From: a virus
Strand: one strand, 5' to 3'
IMG/VR virus record: IMGVR_UViG_3300036866_000026
Coordinates: 1-29,514 of that record
Length of the DNA stretch: 29,514 nucleotides
Part shown: positions 19,899-27,900 of the stretch, piece by piece
Numbering within the stretch: position 1 is the stretch's first letter
How the letters are laid out: every line of letters starts with the position of its first letter
The notes under the pieces: generated by a model
Database searches by the model: none
What the model was told of the DNA's origin: nothing
Seen by the model: the letters and a program-made list of their open reading frames with translations, nothing else
Position numbers and translations under genes: made by a program

Positions 19899-20108
19899 AT
19901 GAGTGGCTACGAAACACCCGCCGAAGCGATTACGCGCTGGTGGAATCGGGTGATGGCGAACCGCGCTAAGAAATGCGGAGAGGAAGCCTGCCCGTATCCG
20001 GCTCGTGGCAAACCAGACGCTTATCCAGCGCGTCGCTGCGTTGAGGATGGCGATTGTGGTTGTGACGCAAAAGAAAGACTCGCTGAGGGCAAGGGAGAAA
20101 GTCAATGA
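19899..20108 (+). CDS. Cys-containing small hypothetical protein
   Basis: A 69-residue protein starting MSGYETPAEAITRWWNRVM. The middle and end have CGEEACPYPARG and CVEDGDCGCDAKE, five Cys in all, perhaps a small metal site. A GAGGA ribosome site lies about nine bases upstream. Its stop overlaps the next start by ATGA. Confidence 0.55.
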   Translation: MSGYETPAEAITRWWNRVMANRAKKCGEEACPYPARGKPDAYPARRCVEDGDCGCDAKERLAEGKGESQ

Positions 20109-20260
20109 AATATCGTGGCCATGACGTGGTAGAGCTTATTATCCTGGTGCTGCTGCTTCCCGTGTTCCTTGCAGTATTCGTGTATGAGATGGGAATGCGC
20201 TGGAAGCGCGACAGGGACGCAGAGCGCGCGTGGCAGGAGAAGCTCGACAGCGGTCGCTAG
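20105..20260 (+). CDS. Small single-TM protein
   Basis: A 51-residue protein from ATG 20105 (ATGA overlap with the previous gene). After a short polar start (MKYRGHDVVE) comes one membrane helix (LIILVLLLPVFLAVFVYEMG, about 11-30), then a charged helix (RWKRDRDAERAWQEKLDSGR). The inside-positive arrangement suggests an N-out, C-in protein. No family recognised. A 50-base gap follows with no visible signal. Confidence 0.58.
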   Translation: MKYRGHDVVELIILVLLLPVFLAVFVYEMGMRWKRDRDAERAWQEKLDSGR

Positions 20261-20310
20261 CGCAGCACGGGATGCAACACCACCCCCGAGACCATCAGGC
20301 TGAGTAGCAG

Positions 20311-20496
20311 ATGACTAGCGATGAGCTTTGGATCAGCGTGTACGAGTATGTCAGGCGGCAGTGCCCTGACCTGCCGGACGCGCAGTTTGATAAGGTATGC
20401 GCCGCAGTCCGTAAAGCGATGCGTTTCCTAGTGGATGACGGGGTGAAGCGTAACACCAGATACCATCAAGCTAAGAAGCCACAGCGCCATACCTAA
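20311..20496 (+). CDS. Small helical hypothetical protein at end of rightward block
   Basis: A 61-residue protein, mostly helical (MTSDELWISVYEYVRRQCPDLP, FDKVCAAVRKAMRFL), with a basic tail (RYHQAKKPQRHT). The ribosome site is weak. Its 3' part overlaps a membrane-protein gene on the opposite strand by 69 bases, marking the meeting point of the two transcription units. No intrinsic terminator is evident here. Confidence 0.52.
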   Translation: MTSDELWISVYEYVRRQCPDLPDAQFDKVCAAVRKAMRFLVDDGVKRNTRYHQAKKPQRHT

Positions 20497-20592
20497 CCAG
20501 CCGATCGACACCTTCGAGACTGGCACATTAAGCGCAGCGCAAAACAAACAAATCAGCGCGACGATCTGCAGGATGAAACTCAGGATGGTCAT
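20428..20592 (-). CDS. Small two-TM protein, last gene of lysis block
   Basis: A 54-residue protein read from ATG 20592, preceded by a good AAGGAG. It has two hydrophobic helices: TILSFILQIVALICLFCAAL (about 2-21) and IGWLGMALWLLSLMVSG (about 30-46), separated by NVPVSKVS. This is a type of small membrane protein seen near phage lysis genes. It follows the Rz-like gene by 11 bases. The stop lies within the plus-strand gene at 20311-20496. It may be a holin-like or accessory membrane protein; the function is unproven. Confidence 0.6.
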   Translation of the reverse strand: MTILSFILQIVALICLFCAALNVPVSKVSIGWLGMALWLLSLMVSGVTLHPVIH

Positions 20593-20603
20593 CTAACTCT
20601 CCT

Positions 20604-21059
20604 TCACTTGGGCCACTGGGCTAGAACAGATCGGCAGGAAGCGAGATACGATTCGTACTTGAGTTCAAACTGATTGATGGCTGCCCGAACGTCAATATCT
20701 TTTCCAGCTCCCTCTCGAGCTCCCCCGGGGCAGGCAGGACCACTTGGGGGCGCGGCGGGAGTGCTGGGCACGGTGCCGCCACTGGACGGGATGCGCACGA
20801 TAACGGGCCGGCGCTGATCAGCGATAGCATTACCGACAGCCTGCAGATCCACAGCACGCTGAGCTTCCGCATTCTTCGACTCCTCGGCCCACTCGGCCTG
20901 TTTCTGCGCGTTGACCGCGAGTTGCTTCTGGATCGCGGCTAGATCGCGCTTGATCTCCGCGTTCTGGCCGGCGTGGTAAATGAACCAGACGAGCCACGCG
21001 ACCGCGAGCACCAGGAAGACGTCACGCGCGAGGCTGATTATCTGCAGCGGACTTAGCAC
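20604..21059 (-). CDS. Rz-like inner-membrane spanin
   Basis: A 151-residue protein. The N-terminal membrane anchor is DVFLVLAVAWLVWFIYHAG (about residues 13-31). A periplasmic coiled coil follows (EIKRDLAAIQKQLAVNAQKQ, then NAEAQRAVDLQAV). The centre is Pro/Gly/Ser-rich (about 92-118) and the C-terminus is helical. An Rz1-type lipoprotein gene is nested within it in another frame, the classical arrangement. Spanins fuse the inner and outer membranes after the endolysin has acted, so the host is Gram-negative. It overlaps the holin candidate gene upstream by 38 bases. Confidence 0.7.
   Translation of the reverse strand: MLSPLQIISLARDVFLVLAVAWLVWFIYHAGQNAEIKRDLAAIQKQLAVNAQKQAEWAEESKNAEAQRAVDLQAVGNAIADQRRPVIVRIPSSGGTVPSTPAAPPSGPACPGGAREGAGKDIDVRAAINQFELKYESYLASCRSVLAQWPK
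20621..20872 (-). CDS. Rz1-like outer-membrane lipoprotein spanin, nested in Rz
   Basis: An 83-residue frame entirely inside the Rz-like gene. It begins with a signal-type start (MRKLSVLWICRLSVMLSLIS) and Cys26 is a likely lipidation site (PLSC, an imperfect lipobox). After it comes a proline-rich stretch (CPALPPRPQVVLPAPGE) as in Rz1 proteins, then a short helix (ERELEKIL) and a polar end. This is longer than lambda Rz1 but the design is the same. The lipobox is not the best form, so lipidation is probable but not certain. Confidence 0.58.
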   Translation of the reverse strand: MRKLSVLWICRLSVMLSLISAGPLSCASRPVAAPCPALPPRPQVVLPAPGELERELEKILTFGQPSISLNSSTNRISLPADLF

Positions 21060-21252
21060 GGATAGCCTGCACCCCGCGTATCACGATGGCGATCGAGCAG
21101 AGCAGTCGCACCACGTGGTAGCCGGTCTCGGTAAAGAGTTTCGCGAGCGTGTCGTGCAGCCCCTGCACGTCGATCAGCGCGATCGCGGCGAGCACGCTGC
21201 CGAGGGAAGTCTGCAGGTAGTTGCACCAGTAATGCTTGAGCCACGCGATCAC
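21022..21252 (-). CDS. Small membrane protein, holin candidate
   Basis: A 76-residue protein from GTG 21252. Two moderately hydrophobic segments (TSLGSVLAAIALIDV near 15-29 and VVRLLCSIAIVIRGV near 47-61) are separated by a polar loop (HDTLAKLFTETGYH). The tail is basic (AIRAKSAADNQPRA). It overlaps the upstream membrane protein by GTGA and the spanin gene by 38 bases. Position next to endolysin and spanins suggests holin or antiholin activity. No holin family motif is recognised. Confidence 0.58.
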   Translation of the reverse strand: MIAWLKHYWCNYLQTSLGSVLAAIALIDVQGLHDTLAKLFTETGYHVVRLLCSIAIVIRGVQAIRAKSAADNQPRA

Positions 21253-21374
21253 AACTTGAGCTGCTTGATCTGGTTCACATCCGCGGCGAGCTTGGTGCCA
21301 AACTTGTAGTGCAGCCAGTAGCCGCCCGCGATCAGGAGAATCGCGCCGATGAAGTGCTCGATTGCGAAGATCAT
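21249..21374 (-). CDS. Small single-TM protein in lysis block
   Basis: A 41-residue protein from ATG 21374, with a strong GGAGGGG ribosome site. It has one membrane helix (IEHFIGAILLIAGGYWLHY, about 5-23) and a basic/amphipathic tail (KFGTKLAADVNQIKQLKL). It is coupled to the next membrane protein by GTGA. It could be a holin, an antiholin, or a partner of the next protein. Confidence 0.58.
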   Translation of the reverse strand: MIFAIEHFIGAILLIAGGYWLHYKFGTKLAADVNQIKQLKL

Positions 21375-21383
21375 AGACCCCTC

Positions 21384-21827
21384 CTATGCCGACATCGCCC
21401 AGTTACCCGTCTCCAACATTTTCATTTCGCGCTCTGCCCTCGCCGGCGTTTGCCGGTGCCAGTCCGAATCTAGTCCTGCGTCCGCAGCCGAGAGGTAGTC
21501 TCGCGCCTGCAGCGCCGCCATGAATTCGGGCCAGTGCAGCGGCTTGGTGCCCATCTGGAACGCCATCGAGATCAGCACGGCTTGCCGCACGTCGTTCACC
21601 TCCGCGAAGTGCGGGAACTCCGCCGCGATGATCCTGGCGGAGCGCATGTCCTCGGTGAGGAGGTTGTCGGCCTCCTCGGCCGTGATCGTGTGGCCGTCCC
21701 ATTCCTGCGTCTGCGGCAGCTTGTGCCCGTAGCCGATCGTCCAATACCCCTTCGTGTCCACGTACGCCGTCAGTCTCAAGCCCTCCGACTCTGCAACCAG
21801 TGCTTCTGGCAAGTCTCCATTACTCAT
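21384..21827 (-). CDS. Endolysin, GH24 lysozyme family
   Basis: A 147-residue T4/P22-type lysozyme that cuts the peptidoglycan glycan strands. The catalytic pattern is ESEGLRLTAYVDTKGYWTIGYGH: Glu15, Asp24 and Thr30 have the same spacing as the T4 triad (Glu11, Asp20, Thr26). The later helical part is as expected (VRQAVLISMAFQMGTKPLHWPEFMAAL). No signal-anchor sequence is present, so release depends on a holin. It lies just upstream of small membrane proteins and spanins. The start overlaps the preceding gene by eight bases. Confidence 0.88.
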   Translation of the reverse strand: MSNGDLPEALVAESEGLRLTAYVDTKGYWTIGYGHKLPQTQEWDGHTITAEEADNLLTEDMRSARIIAAEFPHFAEVNDVRQAVLISMAFQMGTKPLHWPEFMAALQARDYLSAADAGLDSDWHRQTPARAEREMKMLETGNWAMSA

Positions 21828-22077
21828 CGCCGTTGCCCTTGGCCGGAACGTCTTCCGGCTCGATCGCGTGTCCCCTCATCATTGCCCTGCGTAATTCTTC
21901 GCTCTGCAGATTCAGGTAGTCACCCTCGGCGCGTTTCTCGAGCTGGTTCCTTTGGTCCTCTTCGAGCCGTGCCTCGTGGTGGCGCGTCGAGCTCTGTTCC
22001 TTCAGCGCGCGTATGGCTGACCACAATGTCTCGACGGATACCCTCACCCATAGCATCAGTCCCTTTTTGGACATCAC
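21820..22077 (-). CDS. Hypothetical protein, charged helical
   Basis: An 85-residue protein beginning with a short hydrophobic-basic helix (MMSKKGLMLWVRVSVETLW), possibly membrane-associated. The rest is highly charged and helical (STRHHEARLEEDQRNQLEKRAEGDYLN, EELRRAMMRG). The overlap with the endolysin is eight bases and with the upstream gene four bases. A role in lysis or regulation of it is possible from position alone. Confidence 0.55.
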   Translation of the reverse strand: MMSKKGLMLWVRVSVETLWSAIRALKEQSSTRHHEARLEEDQRNQLEKRAEGDYLNLQSEELRRAMMRGHAIEPEDVPAKGNGDE

Positions 22078-22454
22078 CTTCGCCTTCGAGGTCGTTTTTC
22101 CTCATTGACCACGTGCTCGGCCCGCTCCCAGCGTTCGCGCTGCCGATCCAGTTCTTCTTTAACATCTGTTTCCGCCTGCTCGATTCTCGCAAGCCGCTCA
22201 ATAATGTTGTGCTGATCAGCCTGCATGTCCCGGACGGCGACCTTGAACTCTTTGACCGAGGCCTTGATCGAGCTGACCTCGGCATGCGCGGCGACCATGG
22301 AGTGATACATTCCGATGGCCGTCCCGAACATCGCCATAGCGGCCCCCCAAGCAGCCGCTGGCGTGAGTTGCCGCAGGATGCGCGGCATCCACGCGAGCCC
22401 TGGCGCGATGCGCCGCAGGGTTGCCGTCGTGCTGTGGTCGTCATGCGGCGCCAT
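22074..22454 (-). CDS. Membrane-anchored coiled-coil protein in lysis block
   Basis: A 126-residue protein. A membrane helix (AAAWGAAMAMFGTAIGMYHSMVAAH, about 33-57) is followed by a long coiled coil (SSIKASVKEFKVAVRDM, HNIIERLARIEQAETDVKEELDRQRERWERAE) and a basic end (RPRRRR). This layout resembles XhlA-type or phage accessory lysis/membrane proteins. It lies one base after the tail-fibre gene. Exact role unknown. Confidence 0.6.
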   Translation of the reverse strand: MAPHDDHSTTATLRRIAPGLAWMPRILRQLTPAAAWGAAMAMFGTAIGMYHSMVAAHAEVSSIKASVKEFKVAVRDMQADQHNIIERLARIEQAETDVKEELDRQRERWERAEHVVNEEKRPRRRR

Positions 22455-22455
22455 T

Positions 22456-24522
22456 TCACAGAGTCACGGCCCAGTCCGTCGTGTTGCTGTTCGACGCCGA
22501 GCAGTTGATGGTGAACCCGCTCGTGGTCTTGGAGGTCACCCAGCAGAAGCCGGCGGCATTGCCGCCGAGCGTGACCTTGTAGTTGGAGATGGTCTGGTTC
22601 GCCGGCAGGGAGACCGCGACACTAGTCGCCGCCGCAAACGTCGCCGTCCCGCTTAGCCCATTCCCGAGCCCCAATACATAGCTGCCAGTACCTTGCATGT
22701 TGCCGACGGAGGTCTGGAGCGTCCCACCGGTGTAGGTCCCCTTGTTGATGTTGTAAATGTTGCCGTTGGTGACGGTGCCCTGGCCGGCGGAGTTGAAGAG
22801 TTGCAACCCCTGCACGCCCCAGGAGAACGCGTTGACGTTGAACTCGACGAGGTGGTCGAACGTCGTAGGCGTGACGTTGTTGAGCGAGATCACGCAGCCG
22901 TAGATCCAGGCGGTTTCCTGAATCGAGAGCGGAGCGAAATTGACGTTGCACCCTTGCGGAGTCTCAATCTCGAGACCGTGGACGAACGTCCCGTACCCAT
23001 TCAGGTACACGCTATAGGCGTTGACCCCGGCGCCGAAGGCCACGATCTGCGAGAGCATGTTGCCCGCTCCGACGATCCTGATGAGGTTCTGCCCGGCGGC
23101 CTGCCCAGCAGTGCCGTAGACCGAGATCAGGTCGAAGAAAGCGACGTTACCGTTGACGTCGAGGTGCCAACCGCTGCCCGAGCAGGCGCAGTCGCGGATC
23201 CACAGTCCGCGCAGGTATCCCTCCGTCCCGAATACGGCCGCGTTGTAGCCGAGCTTGACCGCATTGGTTATCCCTGAGCAGTTCGCGCTGTTCGCGTAGA
23301 GCGCGAAGTCCTCGAGGATGATGTGTGCAGCGTTGCCGCTGTCGGTGATCCACAGTCCCGTGGTCCCGTTCTTCGCGATCAGTCCCGAGGTTTGCCGGCC
23401 GGTCCCGCGCAACGTGGTGGCGTTGGTCACGAGGAGATTCCCGACCGAGTAGTAGCCATTGTCGAGGCGGATAGAGTTCAAGCCGATGGAGGAGCCCTGT
23501 CCCCCGGCGCAGGCATATATGCAAGCCTGCATCGCAGCGGTGGAGTCCGTGCCGACAACACTCGAGGGCGAGACATCCGGCACCGCTCCCCACCATTCGG
23601 GAAAGGCATCCTGGATCGCGCCCTTGCCGAAGATCACGACGCCGGCGCCCGTGAACACGGTCTGCCGAGTCGCCGTGAAGGTCCCGTTGATCGTGAGTGT
23701 CTGCGCGTTCGCGATACTCACGGTGCCCGACTGCACTCGCGTACGGACGTTGGAGGGAATCGTCACGCTGGACGCGATCAGGTATAGATTCGCGAGCAGG
23801 AGCGGCGCCCCGCCCGTCTGCTGGGCCTGTGCGATCGCGGCGGTAAATGCCCCCGTCGCGTCCGTGGTGCCGGGCACGGCATTGACGAAGTAACGATCGA
23901 TCTGCCCCGGCGGATAGATGTAGTTGACGGGCGTGACCGCCGCCGCGAGTTCCGCCGCGGTCTGCGGGTAGAGGAACGAGCCGATCAGCCCCGCGGTCAC
24001 TGGCACGGTGCCCAGCACGCCCGGCACGGGGAGCCCCGTGACCGCATCGAAGACGATCCCCTGCCCCGCCCGTGCGGCCGGTAGCGGGAAGGGCGGCCAC
24101 GGAACCGTCTCGATGTCCTGCCCGTGGATACCGAAGGTGTACGTCTGTCGCTCGAGGTCCTGCACCGCGCGCGTGATGCGGTCGAAGGCTTCCTCGTGGA
24201 GTTCCGGCAAGAACGCGCCCTGGTTCTTGATCGAGGTGGACTGCGTGAGCGCGATCTCGGTGCGCAGGTCCAACGTCCAGCCGTTCGTCGGCGGGGAATT
24301 GAACACGACCAGACAGCCGGTATCGACGTCCACGTTCTGCACGGTGTACGAGAGGCCGAGCGCGACGTTCGCCTGATTGGTGAAGACGTGCGCGGCGCCC
24401 GTGGTATCGAGCAACGTGACGATCAGGTCCACGGCTTGGAAAATCTTGTTGTTGAACGAGAACTGCGTCGCCGAGCCGTTGCAGGGCAATTGGACCGAAG
24501 TGATCGTGGCGGCGATGGTCAC
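22456..24522 (-). CDS. T7-adaptor tail fibre/spike with beta-helix
   Basis: A 688-residue protein from GTG 24522 (overlap GTGA with the HNH gene). The N-terminal about 130 residues resemble the T7 gp17 attachment domain: NGSATQFSFNNKIFQAVDLIVTL, YTVQNVDVDTGCLVVFNSPP, then LPELHEEAFDRITRAVQDLE. After a linker comes IQDAFPEWWGAVPDVS and GTDSTAAMQACIYACAGG (about 315-345), the usual start of a pectate-lyase-like beta-helix in phage spikes; the helix runs to about 610. The C-terminal 60 residues form a small beta domain. The adaptor implies attachment to a short-tail connector. It is probably a receptor-binding or depolymerising spike. Confidence 0.82.
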   Translation of the reverse strand: MTIAATITSVQLPCNGSATQFSFNNKIFQAVDLIVTLLDTTGAAHVFTNQANVALGLSYTVQNVDVDTGCLVVFNSPPTNGWTLDLRTEIALTQSTSIKNQGAFLPELHEEAFDRITRAVQDLERQTYTFGIHGQDIETVPWPPFPLPAARAGQGIVFDAVTGLPVPGVLGTVPVTAGLIGSFLYPQTAAELAAAVTPVNYIYPPGQIDRYFVNAVPGTTDATGAFTAAIAQAQQTGGAPLLLANLYLIASSVTIPSNVRTRVQSGTVSIANAQTLTINGTFTATRQTVFTGAGVVIFGKGAIQDAFPEWWGAVPDVSPSSVVGTDSTAAMQACIYACAGGQGSSIGLNSIRLDNGYYSVGNLLVTNATTLRGTGRQTSGLIAKNGTTGLWITDSGNAAHIILEDFALYANSANCSGITNAVKLGYNAAVFGTEGYLRGLWIRDCACSGSGWHLDVNGNVAFFDLISVYGTAGQAAGQNLIRIVGAGNMLSQIVAFGAGVNAYSVYLNGYGTFVHGLEIETPQGCNVNFAPLSIQETAWIYGCVISLNNVTPTTFDHLVEFNVNAFSWGVQGLQLFNSAGQGTVTNGNIYNINKGTYTGGTLQTSVGNMQGTGSYVLGLGNGLSGTATFAAATSVAVSLPANQTISNYKVTLGGNAAGFCWVTSKTTSGFTINCSASNSNTTDWAVTL

Positions 24523-24968
24523 GTGCCTTCCCCTTGGACTAGTTCCGCCCAATTCCTGCCGGTGCGGATACGCCAGATGCTGCTGCGATGAACCTTATAG
24601 CGCCTTGCTAGCACTACCAATTTCTCCTTCGATCGCAGAATTTCCCTCACTTGCTCGGGCTTTAGGACAGACGCGCCGCGTCCCCTTCTCCTCATATCAT
24701 GAAGATTCTTTTCATGCGTCCCCAACTCCAGATGGGTTGGATTCACGCACTTTGCGTTGTCGCATTTATGCATTACGATCGCGCCCGCGGGGATCTCCCC
24801 TCGGACTAACGTCCAAACGACGCGATGAGCATGTTTCATGCTCCCGCGGAAGAAAACCATACCGTGACCACTAGCTTTCTTAATGGCTCTCAGCCATTCC
24901 CAACAACCGTTGGGCCCGATAGCGATTCTTCCCTCAAGGTCATAAACACTTCTGGTGCTTCTTCTCAT
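24519..24968 (-). CDS. HNH homing endonuclease
   Basis: A 149-residue HNH endonuclease of the free-standing phage type. Motifs are GCWEW (21-25), a HRVVWTL helix, IVMHKCDN (His67), KCVNPTHL (75-80) and LGTHEKNLHDM, followed by RGRGA. The C-terminal part has a helix-turn-helix (REILRSKEKLVVLARRYKVHRSSIWRIRTGRNW). Homing enzymes spread by cutting alleles that lack them. Local GC is visibly lower than in the neighbouring late genes, suggesting recent acquisition. It sits between the tail fibre and ejection protein genes and overlaps the fibre start by GTGA. Confidence 0.85.
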   Translation of the reverse strand: MRRSTRSVYDLEGRIAIGPNGCWEWLRAIKKASGHGMVFFRGSMKHAHRVVWTLVRGEIPAGAIVMHKCDNAKCVNPTHLELGTHEKNLHDMRRRGRGASVLKPEQVREILRSKEKLVVLARRYKVHRSSIWRIRTGRNWAELVQGEGT

Positions 24969-24975
24969 GCTTCAC

Positions 24976-27900
24976 CTATTGCAGGAGCGGATTACCCTCG
25001 CGCTCGCGTTGCTCACGGTAGTCGGCGAGTGACTTACCCGGCAAGTTGAACTGATTCCCCACCCAATCCTCCGCGTTGTCCAACGCGCGCCGCATGTACC
25101 AGACTTGGTTGTACGGCAGCATCTTGCGGATGAAGTGCATGTCGGCGCGGCGGAAGGGCAGCGGCTGTTGTCCTGGCGCTTGGCCGAACATCTCGGACAC
25201 GCGCGCTGGGAGCTGCGAGCGGTAGAGGTCCGCCGCCATCTCGGCGCTGGGCCCGAGCATGCTTACCGGATCCTTGTCGTACCATCTGGCCGAGTCCTTG
25301 AACCCGAACTGGTGCAGCCCGGGGAAGATCGCGGTGCCGAGCCAGCCCATGAGGTTCGTCCGCTCGAGTAGCTCCGTGAGCAGCTTGGTGGGATTCGACT
25401 CGACCTTCTGGCCGATCGCTTTCTGGTACGCGACATAGCCGAAGGTGGCCATCGCGAGCTGCGCGACGAGTCCCTGCGCCGCCCGCATGTCGCCGTGCGC
25501 GAGCCCCTGGAGCATAGGGAGGCCGACGATCCGACTCGCGGCGAACTCGAACGACTTGAACTGCAGCAGGAACTTCCCCGCCTCGGTGTTCATGAAGAAC
25601 GGCCGGTCGCCGATGCCGGGGCGCATCGTGATCCCGTGCGCCGCACGCTCGATCGCCGACTCGTGCGCGCGCGCCGCCTCCTGGTCGGCCCAGCGTTCGC
25701 TCATGCCGAACCGCAAGCCGTTGACCGTCTGCCCGCTCAACTTGTCCTGCTGCGCGATCCGCAGCAGCATGCCGGTGTCGAGGCCGGATGCCGCGAGTTC
25801 CGCCGCGCGGTTCTTATTCAGCACACTGGCGAGGTCCGTCACCCCACGATCCCGTGCGTTCGCCACCCGGCCGGCGGAGCGCAGGATTTCCTCCTCGGCC
25901 AGCTTGGACGCGAGCGATTGGATCCCGGTGATGAAGGGAGTCTCGCCCGTGATCGTGGTGAAGAACTTGTTGAAGGACCGCATGAACCGCTGCTCGGGGT
26001 ATTGCGAGTGGCTCGCGGTGTCCCACAGCGCGCCCGAGGTCACATTCATGATCATGTCGGTCGCGACGCCGATGCGCTTCGCTTCCGCGTAGGTGAGCTT
26101 CGCGGCGTCGAGACTCGTCGCGAGCTTCCCCATCACCTCCATGGTGCCGGGGGCGCCGAACCGCATGATCGTGTTCGCAAGATCAGGGAAATGCTTGAAC
26201 GTCGCCCCGCCCAGCATGCGCGACACGTTCACTTGCCGCAGGAGCCTGCCGGCGCGGACGTACCAACTGCCGGGATCCTTCGGCACGCCATAGTTGCCGT
26301 AGAGGATGTCGCGCACGTTCTCGAGGGTCTTGATGTCCGCCTTCTGGCCGGCGTCCAGCTCATTCATGCGCGCGTTGTCGTTCTGCGCGCGCGCCTGCTC
26401 CATGAGATGCGCGTACTCGTCCCTGATCCCCTGGAACTGATCCGCGAGGTCACGCGTGCCGAACCGCTCGGTCATGTGGACTTCAGGAACCATGCTGCGT
26501 AGGTAGGATCCCGTCAGGTGGCGCATGTCGTTCGACAGGAAGGGCTCGAGCACGGTATCGGGCATGTGGAGCGTGCGCTCCTTGACCCGGCCGCTCTTGG
26601 GCACGATGCCATCGAGCACGCGCGAGTCCATCGTCCCGCGCTCGCTCCCGCCGATCCGCCGATCGACGTCGTGCGCGATCATGGTGGCTTCGGCGGGATC
26701 CACTCCCTGTGAGATGAAGCCCCGCCGCAGGAGATCGATCCACCCGCTCTTGTTCGCGCGGATCTTCTGCTGGTCGTAGAGCCGCGTCATGTACGACTCG
26801 GCCCAAAGGTCGTGGGTCTCCTGGCCCTTGAGCATGCCGGCCGCCTGCGCACGCTTGAACCAGGGCTCGAAGATGTTCGCGCGGTGCCACTGGGCGAGCT
26901 TCGCGACTTCGGGGATGTCGCTCTTGTCCCCGCGGCGCATCGCCATCGCGATCTTGGCCTCGAAGTCCGCGCGCTTGAGGACTTGACCGCCTTCGTCCTG
27001 CACACGATTGGCGTACGCCTTGTAACCCTCCTTGAGCTTGCTGTAGCTCTTGGCGGTCATCGCTTCGATGTCCTTCCAGAGGTTCCGCTCGATGGGATCC
27101 GGACTCTTGATGTCCTGGTAGTGCATCTCGAGCGTGCCGGGGATGTTGATCAGCTCCATGGCGAGCTGTCGCGCCTTGGTCGAGATCGAGCGCATGATCC
27201 GCGCCCCTGGCGCCACCTTGCCGACCACCTTGCTGTACGCCTGCCCGCCGCGCGCGGTCGTGAGCTGTTCCCGGGTGAGCCCGTGCACCGCGGCTGCACC
27301 CATGGTGGAAGCGGACTCGGGATTCACGTACGCCGGTTCACCGGGGAGCGCGTGGAGCTCGGCGGAAGCTTTGGCCTCTTCCGCCATCTCCTTCTCGAAG
27401 GCTTCGACGTCGAACGAGGTGTCGGGCGGCGGCTCGGTCAGCGGGCCCTCAGCCTTGGGAGCTGCTGCCTCAGCCGGTGCAGCCTCGCCAGTGGCGAGCC
27501 GGTCGGCGGCTTCGGAAGCGCGCTCGTGCTCAAGGAGTGCACGGAGGTAGTCATCCGCGTGATGGGAATACTGCCGCTGCCCCCGTAGCTCTGAATCAAG
27601 CGCCTCCAGGAGCGCGTTCGGCGAGTAGTTGCCCGCCTCGTCCACCACTGGATAACCGTGCTGATGAAGGATCTGCGCCATCTCATCGAACGATGCTCCG
27701 CCCTTGGTGAATACCCGCCGGCTGCCGAACCGCAAGCCTTTCAGCTCGTCCGGATCCAGCCCCTGCTGCTCGGCTTCCTTGATGGAGAGCCCGTGGCTTT
27801 CCGACTCGGCGCCCTTCGTCACGGCGATCGCTTCCGAGAGACTCATCCGCTGCGGGTCGATGTCTGGCGTGAACCCCGGGCGCGGCTTGGCAGCTGGCTC

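Noticed and set aside
20261-20310. Possible terminator after the small TM protein gene
   Set aside because: No stem followed by a T run is visible in this 50-base gap or just after 20496.
25445-26502. Plus-strand frames in the large ejection-protein gene
   Set aside because: Antisense shadows of a 1260-codon gene; compositional bias explains their length.
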